DNA of 34,352 bases from Candidatus Nanopelagicales bacterium (GTDB taxonomy: Bacteria; Actinomycetota; Actinomycetes; S36-B12). Within the stretch, counting starts at the first letter, position 1. Every line of letters begins with the position of its first letter. The translations under genes were made by a program, and so were the position numbers. Below, piece by piece: positions 16,381 through 22,281 of the stretch. The stretch is from assembly GCA_018609125.1 (NCBI GenBank), contig JABAYF010000009.1, positions 1 to 34,352 of the forward strand, in the 5' to 3' direction. The notes below the pieces were generated by a model that searched no databases, was not told the DNA's origin, and saw only the letters and a list, made by a program, of their open reading frames with translations.

Positions 16381-17586
16381 TTAGTGGTCAAGATCGCCCA
16401 CCACATACATGAAGGATCCGAGGGCGAGTGGAAGTGCGCCCAGTGGTGTCCCAGGCATCGCCGCCGTCATTGACTGCACATTGGCATAGGACGCGGTACG
16501 TAAGCGCACCCGCCACGGCGTGGTCTCACCGGTGCTCACCAGGAGTACGCCATTAACTCCGGTCGCTGATTCAAGTCGCGCATAAGAGATACCCTCCGGA
16601 GCTCGCACAACCTTGGGCAGTTGCACATTCACTTCACCATCGGGAAGGCGATCAAGGCAAGCGTTCAGCAGATGCAGGTCGAGACCGACCTGTTCGCCCA
16701 GAATTCGGTAGCGGGTCATGGCATCGCCGGCGGTGTCCACGGCAATGGTGACGACGTCTTGTAGAAGCGGGTAGGCCAGAAGTGGAGCGTCCCGGCGCAG
16801 ATCAAGGTCAAGGCCACTAGCGCGAGCTACGGGCCCGCCCACACCGTAGGCGACGGCATCGTCATAGGTCAGCCGCGCGATGGGTGTCGTATCGGTGCTG
16901 CCTGCGTCAAGCGCTACCTGGTGCGCCGTAGATTCCACGATGCGCATCAAAATTGGTAGCTCTTCGGCGGTCAGATCGATAGCGCGACGTACGTCAGCAG
17001 TCCAGTTAGGTGGCGCATCATGGGCGAGCCCGCCGATGCGAGTAATCATCGGATGCACTCGGCCACCGCTCATGCGTTCCAGCGCGAATTGCCACGCCTC
17101 ACGTGCCTGCGCCCCAGCCACGTGAGCTGCGGGCACACCCACTCCGGGCAGCGTGGCCGCGCCCATGAGATGCGATAGCGCCGCCATCGCCCGGCTCATT
17201 TCGCACAGCACGGTGCGCAACCAGGTCGCGCGCTCGGGCACCTTCATGCCCAGTAGTGCCTCGGCTGCGAGGGCCATGGTCACCTCTGAAGTGACCGCGC
17301 TATGCCAATCGTGCCGGTTGGCCAGCATAAGCCCGGAGCGATAGTCCCGAGATTCCAGCAACTTCTCTGTGCCTCGGTGCAGGAGCCCGGGAATGGGCGT
17401 GGCCGCAGAAATAATGGGCGGGTTTCCGGCAAACGTGCAATGCAGTCGAAAAGCTCCGTGTCCGGCGGGATGAATATCGCCAAGGTCAACGTGGAGGTCA
17501 CCGGCGGCCATTCCGGTGGCGACCAGGGCTTCGAGGTTTCCAGAGTCTGGCACCGGCCCAGCCTGCCAGGTGCCCGGCTGTGGCAC
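16381..17586 (-). CDS. orphan NuoD-like (complex I 49-kDa subunit-like) protein
   Basis: A 401-residue homologue of NADH-quinone oxidoreductase subunit D, with no other complex I genes nearby. NuoD-like features are DIHPAGHGAFRL (37-48, with His39 and His43 where NuoD has HPSTHG), LLHRGTEKLLE (68-78), Tyr82 in ESRDYRS at the position of the quinone-site tyrosine, SHLM, VHPMITRIGG, and a C-terminal GSFMYVVGDLDH matching GSIDFVFGEVDR. It is divergent: by my manual alignment the conserved aspartate of LDLGA, partner of the quinone-binding histidine, is replaced (LPGVGV). The GTG at 17586 is only 9 nt from the divergent start of the PH-domain gene; the ATG at 17511 is an alternative start. It is probably not a complex I subunit; actual function unknown. 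Confidence 0.82.
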   Translation of the reverse strand: MPQPGTWQAGPVPDSGNLEALVATGMAAGDLHVDLGDIHPAGHGAFRLHCTFAGNPPIISAATPIPGLLHRGTEKLLESRDYRSGLMLANRHDWHSAVTSEVTMALAAEALLGMKVPERATWLRTVLCEMSRAMAALSHLMGAATLPGVGVPAAHVAGAQAREAWQFALERMSGGRVHPMITRIGGLAHDAPPNWTADVRRAIDLTAEELPILMRIVESTAHQVALDAGSTDTTPIARLTYDDAVAYGVGGPVARASGLDLDLRRDAPLLAYPLLQDVVTIAVDTAGDAMTRYRILGEQVGLDLHLLNACLDRLPDGEVNVQLPKVVRAPEGISYARLESATGVNGVLLVSTGETTPWRVRLRTASYANVQSMTAAMPGTPLGALPLALGSFMYVVGDLDH

Positions 17587-17595
17587 AGTGGGTGC

Positions 17596-18123
17596 GTGGA
17601 TTCTGCCTCGGTACCCTCGCGTTCAGCGGCGCTCGACGCAGCCTTCCAATCGCCCACCGAGCACTGGGTACCGTTATCTCCCCGGCTCATCACCGCTCGG
17701 CGCATCACCTTGAGTTTCGGTTACCTTTTTGTCGTTGCTGCCATCGTGGTGGCTGTGTTCATTCCGGCAATTCCACTGTGGTACCCCATTGGTGCCGGAG
17801 TTATCGCCGTGTTGATTTACGGCTGGGCCTGGTGGATTATCGGCCGTCGAGTACGTTCCTATGGTTACGTCGAGCGCGACGAGGATCTCCAGGTGGTCAG
17901 TGGCATTTTGATCCGCCGATTGGTCGTCGTGCCTTATGGCCGCATGCAGATCGTTGATCTCACCTCAGGTCCGCTGGACCGGTGGCTCGGAATTGCCACC
18001 GTGCAACTGCACACTGCTGCCGCCACCACCGATGCGGCGATTCCTGGGCTGCCACCGGAGCAGGCGGCCGCGTTGCGAGATCGCCTTGCAGCACGGGGCG
18101 AGGAACGTTCGGCGGGGATGTAG
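17596..18123 (+). CDS. bacterial PH-domain membrane protein (YdbS-like, DUF304)
   Basis: A 175-residue protein with two TM helices (about 37-58 and 63-82) followed by a bacterial PH (bPH_2) domain: ERDEDLQVVSGILIRRLVVVPYGRMQIVDLTSGPLDRWLGIATVQLHTA. The motif of a short strand, VPYxRIQxVD and RxxGLATVxxxT is characteristic of YdbS. The next gene encodes the YdbT-like partner, as in Bacillus, where ydbS-ydbT are adjacent. The start is taken as GTG 17596; upstream open frame residues are a shadow of the NuoD-like gene. The last 11 residues follow the PH domain. Role unknown; YdbST has been linked to resistance to antimicrobial peptides in Bacillus. Confidence 0.83.
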   Translation: MDSASVPSRSAALDAAFQSPTEHWVPLSPRLITARRITLSFGYLFVVAAIVVAVFIPAIPLWYPIGAGVIAVLIYGWAWWIIGRRVRSYGYVERDEDLQVVSGILIRRLVVVPYGRMQIVDLTSGPLDRWLGIATVQLHTAAATTDAAIPGLPPEQAAALRDRLAARGEERSAGM

Positions 18124-18127
18124 TGAG

Positions 18128-19474
18128 GTGTTAGCCGAAGGAAATGCCAGCCTTCACTCGCTGGCAACAGTGCCCCAGCGCACCCACCCGTTTACCCCGC
18201 TTCTCACCGCGGTTCGAGTGATCCCACCGCTGTACATCGGTGTCTTGGTGGTGGGTGTTGATTTCAGTAGCAGGGTGCCACTGCCCGGGTTCCTTATTGC
18301 CGGTTTCATCGCTATCGCAGCTGCTCTCGTGGTTGCGGCGATCAGTGCGGTGGCCTGGTGGCGGCTCACCTATTACTTCGATGCCGATGGTGACCTACGC
18401 GTTAATTCTGGACTGCTGCAACGCCAGGTGCGTCGCCTTCAACTCTCTCGTCTGCAAAGCGTTGATGCGGTGGCTCCACTTATTCCGCGACTCTTTGGGT
18501 TCGTCGAACTGCGGGTCGAGGTTGCAGGTTCGGGAGATTCGCGCGTAGTACTGCGGTTCCTGCGCCGCGATGAGGCGACGAAATTACAGGAAGAGATTTT
18601 GTCACGCCATGCCCAGCAGGAATCGGTAGCGTCTGCCGATGAGGTGGGTCCGGCGCTGGCGCCACTTGCCACCGGCGACCTGTTGGCCACGGTGCCCACC
18701 GGTCGCCTGCTGATCTCACTGCTGCTGCGCACATCCACGGTGGCGCTCTTCATCTTCACTGCACTTTTCGTCGCGATGACCGTGGCATTTCAAGGCTGGG
18801 CAGCCCTCGTTCTCGCGCTCATCACCGGCGGTGTTCCGCTCTTCGCTATCGTGCGGGAGTTTTTGACCTACTCCGATTTCACCGTCACTCGGAGTCGACA
18901 GGGTTTGCGATTACGATCAGGGCTGCTGCAAACGCAGAGTCGAACCGTACCGGCCGGACGAGTTCAGGCGGCGGAGTTCATCGCGCCGCTGCTCTGGCGA
19001 CGTTTCGATTGGGTGCGAGTGCAACTGACCGTTGCCGGTACCCAGAGCGAGGGCAGTGAAGTGGGTCGAACTGTGCTGCTGCCTGTTGCCCCGCGTGCCC
19101 AAGCCATGTCTGTTCTGGCGGAGGTCATGCCGGGACTCAACCTCGACGACATTGCCTGGGTGTGTGCACCACCAGGTGCTCGTTGGCGAGCGCCGGTGCA
19201 GTGGAAGTTCCTTGCTTTTGCTGAAACGGCGAAATACATTGTGACCCGATCCGGACGCATCACCCGCCGCATGGCCTTCGCCTCTCACGATCGGGTGCAG
19301 TCGGTGGGCATGAGCGAGGGCCTGTGGCAGCGGCGTCTAGGGCTTGCCAGCGTGGAATTTCACATTGCTCCCGGCCCGATCAACATCACCTCCTGGCACA
19401 TGGATCTTGCTCAAGCGCGACCTCTTGTTAACCGTGAGATCGCGTGCATGCTGTTGGCTGCCCGGGCGGTCTAG
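18128..19474 (+). CDS. multi-PH-domain membrane protein (YdbT-like, DUF304)
   Basis: A 448-residue protein with three bPH_2 units. TM pairs lie near residues 20-45 and 53-80, and again near 197-250. The PH units can be recognised as YYFDADGDLRVNSGLLQRQVRRLQLSRLQSVD, FTVTRSRQGLRLRSGLLQTQSRTVPAGRVQA and KYIVTRSGRITRRMAFASHDRVQSVGMSEG, each with the conserved RxQxV/A element followed by a short strand. The GTG start at 18128 lies 4 nt after the stop of the YdbS-like gene; the frame is open further upstream but unlike the family. Together the two genes form a YdbS-YdbT pair. It is followed after 2 nt by the methyltransferase gene, so all three are probably co-transcribed. Confidence 0.82.
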   Translation: MLAEGNASLHSLATVPQRTHPFTPLLTAVRVIPPLYIGVLVVGVDFSSRVPLPGFLIAGFIAIAAALVVAAISAVAWWRLTYYFDADGDLRVNSGLLQRQVRRLQLSRLQSVDAVAPLIPRLFGFVELRVEVAGSGDSRVVLRFLRRDEATKLQEEILSRHAQQESVASADEVGPALAPLATGDLLATVPTGRLLISLLLRTSTVALFIFTALFVAMTVAFQGWAALVLALITGGVPLFAIVREFLTYSDFTVTRSRQGLRLRSGLLQTQSRTVPAGRVQAAEFIAPLLWRRFDWVRVQLTVAGTQSEGSEVGRTVLLPVAPRAQAMSVLAEVMPGLNLDDIAWVCAPPGARWRAPVQWKFLAFAETAKYIVTRSGRITRRMAFASHDRVQSVGMSEGLWQRRLGLASVEFHIAPGPINITSWHMDLAQARPLVNREIACMLLAARAV

Positions 19475-19476
19475 CG

Positions 19477-20487
19477 GTGGCGGCGACTGCGAATAGCGCA
19501 CGACCGTGGCACGAGGCGTGGGCGCAGGCGCAGGTGAATGAGTTCTATCGAAGGAATTCCCCGACCGATCACTTTGATACAGCCATCGCCCACGCTGACC
19601 GAATCGCGGCAGCGCTGATGAAGATGCTGCGCGAAACTACTGCCCGCATGCCTGGATCGGCTGGTATCACCGTGGTTGATCTCGGGGCAGATTCTGGCCA
19701 GCTACTTCGCCAGATGTACCGGATTAATGCCGCTGATGAGCACCCAATCGATCACGTGAGGTGGGTGGGTATAGATCTTCGTCCACGTCCGTTCGATCTC
19801 CCGGCACACATCGAGTGGTGGACCGGCATCGCACCGGATGTGTTGCGTCTGATGGCACCCGAAGGAATTTGCGGCATGGTCATCGCGCATGAGTGGCTCG
19901 ATGATGTGCCCTGCCCCATAGTGCAGCGTGACGACGCCGACGTTGTACGTGAAGTGTGGGTAGATTCGGTAACCGGGGTGGAATCTTTAGGCCCGAAGTT
20001 GGACGAAGATTCACCCCAGATGCAATGGCTGCATCAATGGTGGTGGCCGGTGCGTTACCGTGGCGAGATTGGGCTGTCCCGTGATGTGGCCTGGGCGACT
20101 GTGTGCGCAAGTCTGAATGTCGGTACCGCTGTAGCCATCGACTACGCGCACACACGAGAGCAAAGATGCGCGGGGGATTTCGATGACGGCACCCTGGTGG
20201 CCTACCGCGACGGCATAGTCGTGCGTCCGGTGCCCGATGGATCTGCCAACATCACCGCGCGGGTGGCTCTAGATTCGTGCGCCGCGGCTGCGTCACCCTC
20301 GCAGTTGATGCAGCAGCGCTGCGTCCTAGATGAACCTCGCTGGCCGCTCCCACATCAGGCGCAATTGGACCCGCATCGTTACGCCGCTGACTTTCAGCGG
20401 GCAACAGCTGCGCTGACACTGCGGCAACGGAGCGGTCGCGGCGATTTTTGGTGGCTTCGACACGACGTAGGACTGCGCAGGCCCTAG
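19477..20487 (+). CDS. MidA/NDUFAF7-family SAM-dependent methyltransferase
   Basis: A 336-residue class I methyltransferase of the MidA (DUF185) family. The N-terminal signature NEFYRRNSPTDHFDTA (21-36) matches the FYTA-type segment of MidA; motif I is VVDLGADSG (66-74), and AHEWLDDVP (137-145) matches ANELLDALP. The human member NDUFAF7 dimethylates an arginine of complex I subunit NDUFS2, the homologue of NuoD. That makes the NuoD-like gene 1.9 kb upstream a natural candidate partner. GTG 19477, 2 nt after the YdbT stop, is preferred; GTG 19444 inside ydbT is an alternative. The C-terminal half is less conserved. Family assignment is good; substrate is inferred. Confidence 0.82.
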   Translation: MAATANSARPWHEAWAQAQVNEFYRRNSPTDHFDTAIAHADRIAAALMKMLRETTARMPGSAGITVVDLGADSGQLLRQMYRINAADEHPIDHVRWVGIDLRPRPFDLPAHIEWWTGIAPDVLRLMAPEGICGMVIAHEWLDDVPCPIVQRDDADVVREVWVDSVTGVESLGPKLDEDSPQMQWLHQWWWPVRYRGEIGLSRDVAWATVCASLNVGTAVAIDYAHTREQRCAGDFDDGTLVAYRDGIVVRPVPDGSANITARVALDSCAAAASPSQLMQQRCVLDEPRWPLPHQAQLDPHRYAADFQRATAALTLRQRSGRGDFWWLRHDVGLRRP

Positions 20488-20519
20488 GCATCGGTGTGTC
20501 CTAGCCGGAGGTGGGCATC

Positions 20520-20525
20520 TAGGCT
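20520..20525 (+). promoter_or_regulatory. candidate -10 element (TAGGCT), leaderless start of the DUF2520-panC-nadBC-coaX operon
   Basis: TAGGCT is followed by 6 nt and the ATG at 20532, without a Shine-Dalgarno sequence. The 44-bp gap before this gene is the only real break between 17596 and 25558, so this is the likely operon promoter. Confidence 0.45.
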
Positions 20526-20531
20526 GAGCAA

Positions 20532-21428
20532 ATGGCCGCAGAGGTGGGCGTCCCGCCGCGACTGCGCGTAGGCGTTATCGGGGTTGGTCGCGTCGGTGCC
20601 GTGCTCGGTGCGGCACTGCGCCGTGCCGGGCACCACGTTGTTGGCGTCCATGGTCGAAGCGACATATCGCGCGTGCGTGCCGAGGCACTTCTGCCCGGTG
20701 TTCCACTCCTGCCGATGAATGAGGTAGCGGCCGATTGCGATCTTCTCATTATTGCTGTTGCCGACGACGCGATCGGCGCTGTGGTGGAAGAAATTCAGTC
20801 AGATCTGCACATTGGTCAGTACGTGTTGCATGTCTCGGGCCGCCATGGACTCCAAGTGCTGGCATCGGTGCGAGCACAGGGTGCACTGCCGCTCGCGGTT
20901 CATCCCGTCATGACTTTCACCGGGACGAGTCTGGACCTGGACCGACTCGAGGATTGCCCGTTTGCTGTGACGGCTGATCCGATCATGATTGCCGTAGCTA
21001 GCGCACTGGTGATTGAAATGGGCGGTGCCCCCATCGTTGTTGACGAGGGCGCTCGCTCCCTCTACCACGCAGCCCTCACGCATGGCGCTAATCACTTGAT
21101 CACCGTGGTTGGGCAAACGATGCAACTGCTCCGTGCGGCGGGTGTGAGCGAACCTGAAGCACTCACCGGGCCACTCCTGCGGTCGTCGTTAGACAATGCG
21201 TTGAGGCTCGGCGATGCTGCGTTGACCGGCCCGGTGGCTCGCGGCGACGTAGACACCGTGTCTGCCCATCTTGAGGTCATCGCCCAGCAGGATCTTTCGA
21301 TCGCTAAAACCTATGCAGCCCTTGCCGCTGCTACCGCTGAGCGTGCCCAGCTAGTCGAACTCCTCGATTCGGTGGGGCGAGGCCGGGTAGACCGTGTCAT
21401 CAGCACTTTTTACAGCGCGGAAGACTGA
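20532..21428 (+). CDS. Rossmann-fold/DUF2520 protein, candidate ketopantoate reductase
   Basis: A 298-residue two-domain dehydrogenase-like protein. Residues 13-26 hold the dinucleotide motif VGVIGVGRVGAVLG; HVSGRHGLQVL and AVHPVMTFTG follow near 100-128; the DUF2520 helical domain begins at about 150 with SLYHAALTHGANHLITV. The architecture is that of 6-phosphogluconate dehydrogenase-like/ketopantoate reductase enzymes. It precedes panC with 4 nt between them, as in most actinobacteria, so it is a candidate to supply pantoate. That role is inferred from context; canonical PanE is a different subfamily, and IlvC can replace it in some species. Confidence 0.8.
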   Translation: MAAEVGVPPRLRVGVIGVGRVGAVLGAALRRAGHHVVGVHGRSDISRVRAEALLPGVPLLPMNEVAADCDLLIIAVADDAIGAVVEEIQSDLHIGQYVLHVSGRHGLQVLASVRAQGALPLAVHPVMTFTGTSLDLDRLEDCPFAVTADPIMIAVASALVIEMGGAPIVVDEGARSLYHAALTHGANHLITVVGQTMQLLRAAGVSEPEALTGPLLRSSLDNALRLGDAALTGPVARGDVDTVSAHLEVIAQQDLSIAKTYAALAAATAERAQLVELLDSVGRGRVDRVISTFYSAED

Positions 21429-21432
21429 CCAG

Positions 21433-22281
21433 ATGGAAATCTGTACGTCACCGGAAGAGATGCGCGCCCTTGAAGCAGCCGCAGGGCCAACCGTCGTGGT
21501 CATGACCATGGGTGCCCTGCATGCCGGACACACCCAGCTGATGGACGTTGCGCGCGGCTATGCGGGAACATCCGGTCGCGTGGTGGTCACCATCTTTGTT
21601 AATCCGCGCCAGTTCGGCCCGACCGAAGATTTTGACTCCTATCCCCGAACGTTCAAGCGTGACCTGCAACTGTGCGAAGAACATGAGGTCGATGTCGTGT
21701 TTGCGCCCGATGTTGAACAGATGTATCCCTCGGCCGAAACTAGTGTCTCAACAATCGCGATAACGGCCGGAGTCCTAGGCGATATCTTGGAAGGTGTGCA
21801 ACGCCCCGGACACTTCGACGGGATGCTCACGATCGTGGCCAAGCTATTTCACCTCACTGAACCCAATATCGCACTCTTTGGTGAAAAGGACTATCAGCAG
21901 CTAGTTCTCATTCGAGACATGGTGCATGCCCTGGACTGGCCACTTCATGTGGTGGGTGTCCCAACCGTTCGCGACGATGACGGTTTAGCGTGCAGCAGTC
22001 GCAATAAATTTCTTTCCAAGTCCGGTCGATCCCAGGCAGCTGCAGTGCCGCGGGCGCTGCAGGCTGGAGTGCAGGTCGCCCATCGAGGGACCGACGCGAT
22101 TGTGCGCTCGGTGACGCAGGTGTTGCACAAGGCAGATCTGGCGCCCGACTATGTCGAGGTGCGCGGTGCTGATCTGTCTGCTGATCCCAACACCGGAGAG
22201 GCTCGGCTCCTCGTTGCTGTCCCGGTGGAGGGTGTGCGGTTGATCGACAACACCGCGGTAAACCTTGGAGAGCATGCGTGA
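21433..22281 (+). CDS. panC: pantothenate synthetase
   Basis: A 282-residue enzyme that joins pantoate and beta-alanine with ATP. The nucleotidyltransferase HIGH-type motif is in MTMGALHAGHTQL (22-34; the usual proline before TMG is a methionine). FVNPRQFGPTEDFDSYPR, VQRPGHFDGM, FGEKDYQQL and the KMSKS-like SSRNKFLS complete the family set. ATG 21433 starts 4 nt after the DUF2520 stop; the GTG at 21394 inside DUF2520 is not favoured. The nadB-nadC gene overlaps its 3' end by 4 nt. panB and panD are not in the window; in many actinobacteria panD lies directly behind panC. Confidence 0.96.
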   Translation: MEICTSPEEMRALEAAAGPTVVVMTMGALHAGHTQLMDVARGYAGTSGRVVVTIFVNPRQFGPTEDFDSYPRTFKRDLQLCEEHEVDVVFAPDVEQMYPSAETSVSTIAITAGVLGDILEGVQRPGHFDGMLTIVAKLFHLTEPNIALFGEKDYQQLVLIRDMVHALDWPLHVVGVPTVRDDDGLACSSRNKFLSKSGRSQAAAVPRALQAGVQVAHRGTDAIVRSVTQVLHKADLAPDYVEVRGADLSADPNTGEARLLVAVPVEGVRLIDNTAVNLGEHA

